Source: Bdellovibrionota bacterium (lineage in GTDB: Bacteria > Bdellovibrionota > Bdellovibrionia > Bdellovibrionales > JAMPXM01). Taken from it: 52,759 nt of DNA. The notes beneath the pieces were generated by a model. The model worked only from the letters and a program-made list of their open reading frames with translations, was not told the DNA's origin and ran no database searches. The position numbers and the translations under genes were made by a program. Where the stretch lies: assembly GCA_963170185.1 (NCBI GenBank), contig CAUJGS010000114.1:1-52759 (forward strand), written 5' to 3'. Positions 42,853 to 50,987 of the stretch are shown here, in pieces; the stretch's first letter is position 1, and each line of letters starts with the position of its first letter.

Positions 42853-44306
42853 TTCGACCCCGTCGCCTGTTTCAGCGCGGCTACCACCTGATCCGAAAGC
42901 TTCCAGATGTCCCCCGCCCCCAAGGTGAAAAGCGCAGGCGCCTCAGTTCCAGTTTTCGCCGCCACGAGGTCTTTGGCCAAGCGTGCGGCCGTTTCCGAAA
43001 GAACAGGCGTCAATCCAGACTTCGAGGCTATGCGAAGCAGGCCGGCCTCGGCCCCTTGTCGAGGGTGAAACTGTTTTGCCTGATCACGCACGCCCGAGAG
43101 CATGGTGTCGGCGTCGACATTGGCTATTGGGTCCTCGCCAGCGGCATAGATATCGGCGAGATACACGCAGTCGGCTTGTGAAAAGCAAGTGTGAAACTGT
43201 TCCCAGCAAAGCTTGGTGCGCGAATAACGATGCGGCTGAAACGCGACAAAGAGCTTTCTATCGCCGTAGCGCTCGCGAAACGCACGCAAAACTGCTTCGA
43301 TCTCGGTTGGATGGTGGCCGTAGTCATCGAAGACATCAATGCCAGCGACCTGCCCCTTATGCTGAAAGCGTCGATCGACGCCGTTGAAACGATCAAGCCC
43401 ACGCACGATCGTCGCAAACTCGATCCCGGCCTCCAAGGCCACCGCGATCGCGGCAGCGGCGTTCAAAGCATTGTGTCGCCCGGGAACCTGGAGGCGGAAC
43501 TCCCCAAGGGGTTTACCTTCGAAATGGACTTTGTATCGAGCTTTCTCACCTTCGATGCGTAGATCAGAGTCTGGCGAGAAACCGTAGCGCACAAGGCGTT
43601 TTCCAAATGGCGCAAAGGTCTCGCGAATCACCGGGTCATCCCAGCACACGATGGCCGCTCCATAAAATGGAACTCGTCCGGCGAAATCAAAAAAAGCTTT
43701 TTTGAGATGTTCAAACGTGCCGTAGTGATCGAGGTGGTCATTGTCGATATTCGTGACCAGCGCGATCTCGGGACTCAAGCGCGAAAAACTACCGTCGCTC
43801 TCATCGGCTTCCGCGATCATCCATTCACCAGACCCCAGCAAGGCCGTGGATTTGATCAAGTCCAATCGCCCACCGACAACGATGGTCGGGTTCGCCTGCG
43901 CTTCAAGAAAGATCGCGGCGATCATCGAGGTCGTCGTGGTTTTCCCATGCGATCCGCCAACCGCGACTCCTCGCTTAAGACGCATAATCTCCGCGAGACT
44001 TTCCGCACGCGGGATCAGCGGGATCTTCAACCGACGAGCCTCTTCGTATTCCGGGTTCGTCGGACGAACAGCGCTCGAATAAACCACGACTTCCGCTTCA
44101 TGCACATTTTCAGCACGCTGACCGATGGTGACTTGAATGCCAAGCTCGCGAAGCCTTGCGATCTGCGCATTGTCCGCCAAGTCCGAACCAGAAACTGTCG
44201 ACCCCATATTGTGTAGAAGCTCAGCCAGTCCACACATGCCGATCCCGCCAATTCCGATGAAATGAACGCGAGCCGCCATGAGACTTCGAGAAGCTGTTGG
44301 GTTCAC
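42849..44306 (-). CDS. murC: UDP-N-acetylmuramate-L-alanine ligase
   Basis: 485 residues; adds L-Ala to UDP-MurNAc. IGIGGIGMCGLAELL (N-terminal nucleotide fold), GSHGKTTTTSMI (ATP site), FNGVDRRFQ and DDYGHHPTEI match MurC. The GTG start immediately follows the murG TAA; an ATG at 44279 is also possible. Followed by murB in overlap. Confidence 0.96.
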   Translation of the reverse strand: MNPTASRSLMAARVHFIGIGGIGMCGLAELLHNMGSTVSGSDLADNAQIARLRELGIQVTIGQRAENVHEAEVVVYSSAVRPTNPEYEEARRLKIPLIPRAESLAEIMRLKRGVAVGGSHGKTTTTSMIAAIFLEAQANPTIVVGGRLDLIKSTALLGSGEWMIAEADESDGSFSRLSPEIALVTNIDNDHLDHYGTFEHLKKAFFDFAGRVPFYGAAIVCWDDPVIRETFAPFGKRLVRYGFSPDSDLRIEGEKARYKVHFEGKPLGEFRLQVPGRHNALNAAAAIAVALEAGIEFATIVRGLDRFNGVDRRFQHKGQVAGIDVFDDYGHHPTEIEAVLRAFRERYGDRKLFVAFQPHRYSRTKLCWEQFHTCFSQADCVYLADIYAAGEDPIANVDADTMLSGVRDQAKQFHPRQGAEAGLLRIASKSGLTPVLSETAARLAKDLVAAKTGTEAPALFTLGAGDIWKLSDQVVAALKQATGSK

Positions 44307-45434
44307 TTACGACATTCCTTTCACTGACCGCGGTAGCCCTAGCACATACGAAGCAATCGTGGCTGCCGCTCCAGGCGCTGAAAACTTTAATACGTTTTTT
44401 TCCAACTCGCCCAGTTCTGCCAGATTCTGCTTCAAGCGTCGAACCGTTTGATCAAGTGTCGCGACATCGAAATTTTTCTGTTCCACCAAAATAGCGGCCT
44501 GCGCCTTCGCCAGCACTTCCGCATTTTTCAGCTGGTGATTGTCAGCCGCCGTGGGAAGCGGAACAAACAACGCCGCCTTTCCGCTGGCCGCAACTTCCGC
44601 GACCGTGCTGGCGCCTGCTCGGCAAACAAGCAAATCCGCCCAAGCGTACATCTGATCCATATCGTGAATATATTCGCGGCACTCCAGACTCAAACGATCT
44701 TCCGACACACCTTTGGCGCGCTCGGCCGTCTTCCATGCCTCGTAACGTCCAGAAACTTCGGCGTAATCGTACTTCCCGGTCTGGTGAATCAAATGAACGG
44801 TTCCGTCCGCAAGGCCCGTTTTTTCAACCCATTCAGCGACGACACGGTTGATAGCTCGCGCACCTTGGCTGCCGCCAAAAACGAGAACGCGAAACTTTCT
44901 TCCGCTCACGGCATCACGCGACTGCGGCTTTATGGAATCACGAACCGGCAAACCCACGCGGTGCACACGCTTTCCTTTGAGATCACGCGAAGCCGCCTCG
45001 AACACCAAAAGACACTCGTCGACGATTTTCGCCAACCACCGATTCGCAAGACCGGCATGGGCATTGGGCTCCCATATCACCGTGCGGTAATTCAAAAGGG
45101 CTGCGACAAAGAGAAACGGTCCCGAAGCAAACCCGCCTACTCCGAGCACCGCGTGCGGTCTCAACCGAAGCGCCAGCATCAAGGCCTGAGCAAACGCAAG
45201 CGGCAGTCCAAGAACGGTTTTGATCTGGTCCCAAATACCAACGCTGCTATGAAGCTTTCCGATGCGAATCAGATGCAGCGGAAGACCCGCGTGCGTGACG
45301 ATTTTTTCTTCCAAACCGCCGGAAGCGCCAACCCAGTGCACGCTGTAGCCACGTGCTATCAGCTCTTTAGCCACAGCAAGACCCGGATAGATATGTCCGC
45401 CGGTGCCGCCACCTGCTATCACCACCGTGTTCAC
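44307..45434 (-). CDS. murG: Undecaprenyldiphospho-muramoylpentapeptide beta-N-acetylglucosaminyltransferase
   Basis: 375 residues; makes lipid II from lipid I at the membrane. GGGTGGHIYPGLAVAKEL at the N-terminus, FGGSQGARAIN in the C-terminal domain and CRAGASTVAEVAASG with PLPTAADNHQ are the family's donor-site motifs. GTG start overlaps the ftsW stop as GTGA. Confidence 0.96.
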   Translation of the reverse strand: MNTVVIAGGGTGGHIYPGLAVAKELIARGYSVHWVGASGGLEEKIVTHAGLPLHLIRIGKLHSSVGIWDQIKTVLGLPLAFAQALMLALRLRPHAVLGVGGFASGPFLFVAALLNYRTVIWEPNAHAGLANRWLAKIVDECLLVFEAASRDLKGKRVHRVGLPVRDSIKPQSRDAVSGRKFRVLVFGGSQGARAINRVVAEWVEKTGLADGTVHLIHQTGKYDYAEVSGRYEAWKTAERAKGVSEDRLSLECREYIHDMDQMYAWADLLVCRAGASTVAEVAASGKAALFVPLPTAADNHQLKNAEVLAKAQAAILVEQKNFDVATLDQTVRRLKQNLAELGELEKNVLKFSAPGAAATIASYVLGLPRSVKGMS

Positions 45435-46573
45435 GCTCGACCTCGATCCAATCGCTCAAGAGACAAAAGCAAACCAAACAAGAGGCCCGACATCACGGCC
45501 GAACTTCCGCCATAAGACATAAAGGGAAGCGTGAGACCCTTGGTTGGAAGCAAACCCATCGCCACACCTGCGTTTACAAAAACCGATAAACCAAAAACGG
45601 TGGCAAGCCCCGTCGCAAGCGCTCGCTCGAAAGCCTCTTCCGCACGAGCCGCCAAACGAAACGCACGAAGCAAACAAAAGCCATAGAGCGCAAGCAAAGT
45701 CGCAACACCGATGAAGCCCATCTCTTCACCCAAAACCGCAAGCGTAAAATCGGTGTGCGCTTCCGGAAGGAAAAAGAGTTTACCCTGGCCCTCACCGAGG
45801 CCCGAGCCAGTGAGTCCACCCGAACGCAGACTCAACATCGATTGGATGACCTGGAAACCTTTTGAATCGGAAACCGACCACGGATCGAGAAACGCCAAAA
45901 CGCGCGCTTTGCGATACGGCACCTGCATAATGAGAATGTAAAACGCGGGAGCGGCGACCGCCGCGCTCGCCGCGATCCAACCCCAAGGCAGTCCAAAGAC
46001 AAAGAGGACCGCAAAGATCGTGGCCGAAGCGATAGCGAAAGTTCCAAAATCCGGCTGACGCAGCAAAAGCATCATCGGCGCGACAATCAAAACTGTCGTG
46101 ATCAAAAAACGCCAAAGTAGCGGAAGCCCCGGAAGCCACTGCGGTCGATCATCCAAACCTCGGCCGACCGAGCCGCTTGTTCGCGCTATAACAGTCGCAA
46201 GAAAAAGCGGAAGCGCCACTTTTACGAGTTCCGAAGGCTCAAAGACATTCGAGCCGGGAAGATTGATCCACCGAGCCGCACCGCCGGCCCGAACGCCAAG
46301 CCCCGGCACCAAGGTCATCGCAACACCGATCGCAGCCGTCGGCCAAAGCCACCACCCGATCCGTTCGATCCAACGAAATGGAATGAATGCGACAAAGCCC
46401 ATCAGCGCAAACGAAATCCCGGCGAACAGAACCTGTCGTCGAACGAAAAAAAGCCCGTCACCACGGGCTTCAATCGCGAAGATATAACTGGATGTATAAA
46501 CTTGAACAATTCCGAGTCCGAGGAGAGCGAAGGCTGCCAACCAAAGACCCGTTACAACACGGCGGTTTTCCAT
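45431..46573 (-). CDS. ftsW: SEDS glycosyltransferase FtsW
   Basis: 380 residues with about ten membrane spans; the septal peptidoglycan polymerase. The family patterns RRQVLFAGISF, RWINLPGSNVFEPSELVKVAL and the C-terminal GLLPTKGLTLPFMSYGGSS are present. I choose ATG 46573 since GAAGGT lies just upstream; the ATG at 46594 has no ribosome site. It begins 57 bases after the exported-kinase-like cassette. Confidence 0.94.
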   Translation of the reverse strand: MENRRVVTGLWLAAFALLGLGIVQVYTSSYIFAIEARGDGLFFVRRQVLFAGISFALMGFVAFIPFRWIERIGWWLWPTAAIGVAMTLVPGLGVRAGGAARWINLPGSNVFEPSELVKVALPLFLATVIARTSGSVGRGLDDRPQWLPGLPLLWRFLITTVLIVAPMMLLLRQPDFGTFAIASATIFAVLFVFGLPWGWIAASAAVAAPAFYILIMQVPYRKARVLAFLDPWSVSDSKGFQVIQSMLSLRSGGLTGSGLGEGQGKLFFLPEAHTDFTLAVLGEEMGFIGVATLLALYGFCLLRAFRLAARAEEAFERALATGLATVFGLSVFVNAGVAMGLLPTKGLTLPFMSYGGSSAVMSGLLFGLLLSLERLDRGRA

Positions 46574-46630
46574 GACCTTCAGAGTAAAGGCCATGGAGGT
46601 ATTCGTCTACCTTCTCGCCATTGGTCCGGA

Positions 46631-48184
46631 CTATCGGCAAGCTACCGGAGCCGGTTTCTTAAAATCACCGTTTGCATCAAAGCTAAGCACGAGATCCAGC
46701 TTCAGGTCACCGCTTTCGCAGGCCTTGATCAGAACCTGAGCCGCGTGACGAACGTTCTCGCGCAAAGAATAACGCGTCCCTTCGTAGTCCTTCTCACGAT
46801 AAGTGAGGTTTTGCAGCGCAAACGGCTTAAATCGACCGCTATCGACCTCGACCGCGAACTTGAGGAAGCGCTTATACGTTTCCGGGTTCATGTGGCGAAC
46901 CGCTTCGAGAGCACTGTGGCGACGCATCTGGTTTCCCCGTACATCGACGTCCGCTCCGCAATCGTTATCCTTCATGTGCATGGCCGCGACCAGGGTCGCT
47001 TCGCCATTTGGAAACACCACCGAAGACGCCTTCATCGCGAGATCGCGCGTGAACTGAACTTCTTTGGCGCGAGGGTTTCTCTTTTGAAGCTCGGCGAGAA
47101 GCTGCTTCTTGTGGGCTTTTAAAGCCGCTTCCTCAGATTTTTTCATCTTGCGCAAAGCCGTCGCGCCCTTTTCCAAAACCCAGGGCTTCACGTGGATGTT
47201 CCCGATGCGATCGTCTTGAGCCATCAAAGTGTCCATCAAGACCATGTCGGAAACGTCCTGCATCTGAACGATCGTCTGCGCCACCTCGGTAAATCCACGG
47301 CCAGCTATTTGCTCGACCGAGCGCGCGTCTGCGACCATTTGAAATGGTCGCTGTTGCATGAAGCGCGCGTACCGACCGTCATAGGCACCAACGCCGCTGA
47401 CTTCCGTGTACTTGTCTTCGCCTTTCAGGTTTTTCTGAAGACCGCCGTACAAGGAACGTCCGCCATCTGTATAGAGTTTCGGATTTGGCTTTCCCGCCGC
47501 TGCATTGTTCGACGCCGAAAGAAAGTTTCGCCAGTTGATTGCAATCAGGTCTTTGCTCGATCCAAAGAAGTCCGTAGCCTCCTTTGCCACCTGATGATGT
47601 GTCTCACGCGACATCGTTCGCAAGACAGATACCGGCACACGTCCGGCTCCGCCCAAGAGACGAGAAAGATGGTAGTAGCCCAAAGCCGATGCCGTGGAAG
47701 AGCATGAGATCGTCGACTTGAATTTCGCATCGAGATCGTAGTCTTCTTTGTATTCCCCATCGACCTTGTCTTTTGGCACACAGAACGCCAGTTTTGCTTG
47801 TGCGTATGTCATTCCTTTCGGAATTTCGACGAAGTTGGTTCCAGGATTCGTGCTATTGAATTTCGGACAAGCCACAATCTCTTTTGCGGGCAATGGGTCG
47901 ATATTCAACGCACCCACGCGCTCGATTTTCACCTTGCTCGCCATGCCCTCGTAGATCGTCAAACGACAAAGCTTCATCTCGTCTTCACGATCCGAATCGA
48001 GGTCGCGATATTTCAGATCTTGCGTCTCGTAGTACGCAGGCACGATACAGACTTCGTCCACACCACTCTTAGGCGACGGATGGATATAGCGCAGCTCCGC
48101 ACCACCTGAAGCATGGGCCGTAGAAAGCGCGAACGGTGCCGCCATCGCAGCTAGAAGCGAGCGGTGTTTAATTGGAAATTTCAT
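46631..48184 (-). CDS. Exported kinase-like protein (HipA/FAM20-like fold), third gene of the cassette
   Basis: 517 residues with a signal peptide (LAAMAAPFALSTAHAS). Residues 166-191 (LGYYHLSRLLG, GRVPVSVLRT) resemble the start of the HipA/FAM20/phosphatidylinositol-kinase-like fold, in which a helix precedes 'LLG...VP'. Then MDTLMAQDDRIGNIH at 317-331 resembles the catalytic loop with the D-R-x-x-N pattern, and MKDND at 404-408 resembles the metal-binding Asp. These are motif-level resemblances, not proof of kinase activity. The gene's ATG overlaps the stop of the middle gene (ATGA). Exported kinases of this fold are rare in bacteria; substrate unknown. Confidence 0.65.
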   Translation of the reverse strand: MKFPIKHRSLLAAMAAPFALSTAHASGGAELRYIHPSPKSGVDEVCIVPAYYETQDLKYRDLDSDREDEMKLCRLTIYEGMASKVKIERVGALNIDPLPAKEIVACPKFNSTNPGTNFVEIPKGMTYAQAKLAFCVPKDKVDGEYKEDYDLDAKFKSTISCSSTASALGYYHLSRLLGGAGRVPVSVLRTMSRETHHQVAKEATDFFGSSKDLIAINWRNFLSASNNAAAGKPNPKLYTDGGRSLYGGLQKNLKGEDKYTEVSGVGAYDGRYARFMQQRPFQMVADARSVEQIAGRGFTEVAQTIVQMQDVSDMVLMDTLMAQDDRIGNIHVKPWVLEKGATALRKMKKSEEAALKAHKKQLLAELQKRNPRAKEVQFTRDLAMKASSVVFPNGEATLVAAMHMKDNDCGADVDVRGNQMRRHSALEAVRHMNPETYKRFLKFAVEVDSGRFKPFALQNLTYREKDYEGTRYSLRENVRHAAQVLIKACESGDLKLDLVLSFDANGDFKKPAPVACR

Positions 48185-49371
48185 GGTTTCGTCTCCACAT
48201 TATTCTTTTCGATTTGAAAGCGTTTGGTTGCGAGTTGATATGTCGTCGGCATGTCGCTAGCGCGAATCTCCACCAACGCACGTGTACTGAGTTCCACCTT
48301 GGGTTCTGTCGATTTCGGGCCACGCACTTTCACGTCGTACACGGCCTCCGCCAGTCCGACAAAAATGCGTTTGGAAGGTTTATCCATGACCCAGAATCTT
48401 TCCGGACCACGATCCAAGCGCGCCCCCGCAGTCGAAGCGACTTCGATATCGCGAAGCTGAAGAATCTCGCCCTCCGAAGCCTTGCGCGGCAGTTTCGTCG
48501 CATCCGCCACCAAGCGCACTTTCTCAGAGTCTGGAATCTTCACTTGAGCTTCGGTCTCCATATTGGCTAACTCCACCAGTAAAAGAGCCGCCATAGCGTC
48601 CAACGCCGATTTCGGCGCCTTCTCGTCGTCACCGGTAAACATCACGGCCAAAACCGACGAACCAAAAACCACGCCGCCAAAAAGAACCCCGCGGAAAATC
48701 TGCTTCACAAGGTCTTTGGAGATGACCTCTTTGATCCAGCGACCCTTCAGCGCCAAGCGAAGTTTACGAAGATCCGCCGAAGGATTTTTCCCCTGAGCCA
48801 ACTGACGGAAGTCTTTGGCTTCGGCGTAGTCGAGAATGTCGATGTGATCTCTTAGAAACCCAGTCAATTCAGGACTCAGTTCAAGAGGAAGCTCACGCCG
48901 AACCGCCGCGACCAACGGGTGCACGGCGACTTCCGAGCGCAAACGCCCCGTGACCGCATCCACCGGCTCGGCCGAAATCAAAACATTCGCCGTGCCCTTG
49001 CCACGCACTTCGAGCTCAACAAGACGTGGCAACGCGCCGTCTACCGATCCATCGATTCGGTAAGTCGCAAGCAACGTGCTTCCGTCTTGGTTTTTAAGAC
49101 CGAGTTTCAGCTCGCCATCTTTTTTCCAAGCCTTGCCGTTGAGCTTCGGTAGACCACTTTCCCCGATCATCGCCAGCGTCGAAGTGATCTTCGCTTCGGC
49201 GGACTTCGCTTCCCATGCCTCAACGGCCAGACGGGCTTCCGCCTCGTGAGGCCGCATGTCGACAAACTGCGATTCGCAGTCTTGCCCGTAAGCCGGCTGA
49301 GTCATCGCCATAAAAAGTGAGACCGCACAAGCCACGCGAACCCCTTGCCGTGCGTATTTCGACGTCTTCAT
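48181..49371 (-). CDS. Exported protein with one internal membrane segment, second gene of the cassette
   Basis: 396 residues. Signal peptide (VACAVSLFMAMTQPAYGQ); a soluble N-terminal part; one hydrophobic stretch at about 226-246 (GVLFGGVVFGSSVLAVMF); then a C-terminal soluble part with strand-like repeats. No known domain. Both ends overlap their neighbours by four bases (ATGA), so it is made with the two kinase-like proteins. It could be a scaffold or membrane anchor for them, or a substrate (inference). Confidence 0.65.
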   Translation of the reverse strand: MKTSKYARQGVRVACAVSLFMAMTQPAYGQDCESQFVDMRPHEAEARLAVEAWEAKSAEAKITSTLAMIGESGLPKLNGKAWKKDGELKLGLKNQDGSTLLATYRIDGSVDGALPRLVELEVRGKGTANVLISAEPVDAVTGRLRSEVAVHPLVAAVRRELPLELSPELTGFLRDHIDILDYAEAKDFRQLAQGKNPSADLRKLRLALKGRWIKEVISKDLVKQIFRGVLFGGVVFGSSVLAVMFTGDDEKAPKSALDAMAALLLVELANMETEAQVKIPDSEKVRLVADATKLPRKASEGEILQLRDIEVASTAGARLDRGPERFWVMDKPSKRIFVGLAEAVYDVKVRGPKSTEPKVELSTRALVEIRASDMPTTYQLATKRFQIEKNNVETKP

Positions 49372-50687
49372 CGTGCCTCCTCACGCAAGCGATTCATATG
49401 GCCCCGGTTGAAGCCATCCAAAGACTCCATAATCGCGACCTGATGGTCGCGCAGAGCTTCGGCGAAACGCCGACTGCGCCCCGCCTCTTGTGCGTAGAGC
49501 TGACGACCATGAAAAGTCCCAACCCACTGCGCATGATGCCGCGCCAGCTCCAACAGATGCTCGAAATCCGTCGGTGCTTTTTGCTTATACGGAACTGATA
49601 TCGTTTCGACCTTTTTATCTCTCAATACGAAGCTGTTTCCACCGATCCGAATCTGCGGAAAAATTGCGGCGATATCGTAGTCCAAAAATCGGGAAGCCGC
49701 GATCTGCACATCCAAGAGCTTCGGCTGATCCTGATATGTCGTGACGGCGCTCTCGCCGACACGCTTTAGTTCTTTCATCAAAATCCGACCGTCTTGGGTT
49801 TCAAACAAAACCAAGATTCGCATCTGATCGCGCGAACCTCCTCGGTCCTTGATACTGACGATTGCATCTCGCAAATGGCCCCAGCCAAGGTGCGTTCGCA
49901 GCTCACGCTCCAGTTTCGGGCGAATCTCCGGCTCTTTTAGTCCCAGCTCCTTGGCCGCATAGGAGAGCGGCCGAGTGCTCTCGCCATCGACGCCGAACAA
50001 ACCATCCTCATCCGTCTTGTTGTCTTGCTTCTTTAAAAGCTTGCGCTGAAGCTTTTCCGGCGAAGGCATATCCAGAGCGTGCTGAGCCGTAAGCGCAAAG
50101 TCCTCGCGGACCAACCCCTGACGATAAGACACATAGATGTCTCGCGCGATCTCCTGCCGCTCGTTTGCACTTAGATGGCGACGTCGCGACGCGACCGCAA
50201 CCGTGTTTAAAACCAGTCGATTGATATCGTAAAGCGCAGGGGCGTAACCCAAGTCCTTTACGTCAAACAGGGTATAAAGCACGCCTTTTCCGGGGACATA
50301 AACTGGTGAAAAGTTGCCGGAATGCAGGTCTCCCACCGAGATCACCTCGGACTTTAGAACCTCCGGCAGTTCCTTCCATTTCAGGGGATGCCGAGATCTC
50401 GCTTCCGCCCAATAAAAGGGAGCATTGTCTCGCACCTTTTGCGAAAGCGTTTCGCTAGCCTCGTAGCTACGGAAGACGTCTTTGGGTTTGATATTGGCTG
50501 CGCGCCCACGCAAAGCCTCTTCGCAACTCATCGCTTGGGCTTGAGTGACAAAGCTCATTGAAAAATATGCTGGCAAAGATACCAGGAGTGATGCCAGGAA
50601 GAGACTTCCATGGTGCCACCGCTTTTTACCGGTTTCTGAGTTCACAGAAACGAGTAATTTGTGCTGGTACTTATGCGTTTGCTTCAC
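49368..50687 (-). CDS. Exported DUF2252 protein (kinase-like fold), first gene of the cassette
   Basis: 439 residues with a signal-like hydrophobic segment at about 28-50 (SLFLASLLVSLPAYFSM). The DUF2252 motifs are clear: VGDLHSGNF at about 118-126 (catalytic-loop-like D-H-x-x-N) and TLFDVKDLGYAPALYDINRL at about 139-158, with the later RILVLFETQDGRILMKELKR as the lysine-bearing lobe found after the catalytic part in this family. DUF2252 is related to aminoglycoside and choline kinase folds; activity is unproven. The start is GTG 50687, and the end overlaps the middle gene (ATGA). Confidence 0.78.
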   Translation of the reverse strand: MKQTHKYQHKLLVSVNSETGKKRWHHGSLFLASLLVSLPAYFSMSFVTQAQAMSCEEALRGRAANIKPKDVFRSYEASETLSQKVRDNAPFYWAEARSRHPLKWKELPEVLKSEVISVGDLHSGNFSPVYVPGKGVLYTLFDVKDLGYAPALYDINRLVLNTVAVASRRRHLSANERQEIARDIYVSYRQGLVREDFALTAQHALDMPSPEKLQRKLLKKQDNKTDEDGLFGVDGESTRPLSYAAKELGLKEPEIRPKLERELRTHLGWGHLRDAIVSIKDRGGSRDQMRILVLFETQDGRILMKELKRVGESAVTTYQDQPKLLDVQIAASRFLDYDIAAIFPQIRIGGNSFVLRDKKVETISVPYKQKAPTDFEHLLELARHHAQWVGTFHGRQLYAQEAGRSRRFAEALRDHQVAIMESLDGFNRGHMNRLREEAR

Positions 50688-50849
50688 TCGTTTTTCCCAT
50701 CCAACGTGTTCGTTTACTGGCGATCACTCGCTGATTTCGAGATCACGCCTTAGTTTCGAAATACGTCTGACGGGAATTGCATTGCCGATACCAGCGAAAA
50801 CACCGGTGTGTTTCACTCGCGAGTGCCCTCGCCCAAGGAAAGAAATGCC

Positions 50850-50888
50850 GGAAAAAAAGAAAAGCCCCACCAGCGAAACCGGTGAGGC
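50850..50888 (-). terminator. Rho-independent terminator downstream of murD
   Basis: Read on the minus strand, GCCTCACC (50888-50881) pairs with GGTGGGGC (50871-50864; one G-T pair) around a nine-base loop, and is followed by TTTTCTTTTTTT. It would stop transcription from murD before the exported-kinase-like cassette. Confidence 0.75.
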
Positions 50889-50896
50889 CTACTCAA

Positions 50897-50984
50897 GCGA
50901 GTGTTTTGTTCGGCGAACCTCCCACCGCAGGATGCGGCGGGGTGGGCGAGGCAGGATGCCGTGTTCGCCGAATAAAACTCTCGC
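50897..50984. repeat. Large inverted repeat with 22-base arms just after murD
   Basis: Arms at 50897-50918 and 50963-50984 are inverted copies with two mismatches, including the perfect ten-base TTCGGCGAAC / GTTCGCCGAA. The 44-base centre itself holds two smaller stems, both with the loop AGGAT (CCGC-AGGAT-GCGG and GGC-AGGAT-GCC), giving a branched shape. It lies three bases beyond the murD stop codon. Confidence 0.85.
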
Positions 50985-50987
50985 GTT

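Larger units (their letters stand above)
50688..50987. promoter_or_regulatory. 300-base murD to cassette region: palindromes, terminator and probable promoter
   Basis: It contains, in minus-strand order from murD: the large inverted repeat 50897-50984, the terminator 50850-50888, the palindromes CACTCGCGAGTG (50814-50825) and ACACCGGTGT (50800-50809), and then about 110 bases without clear signal before GTG 50687. A promoter for the cassette is expected here, but no convincing -35/-10 pair is seen. Confidence 0.5.

Noticed and set aside
44448-45515. 355-residue plus-strand open frame
   Set aside because: It is antisense to murG and part of ftsW, with composition unlike a real protein.
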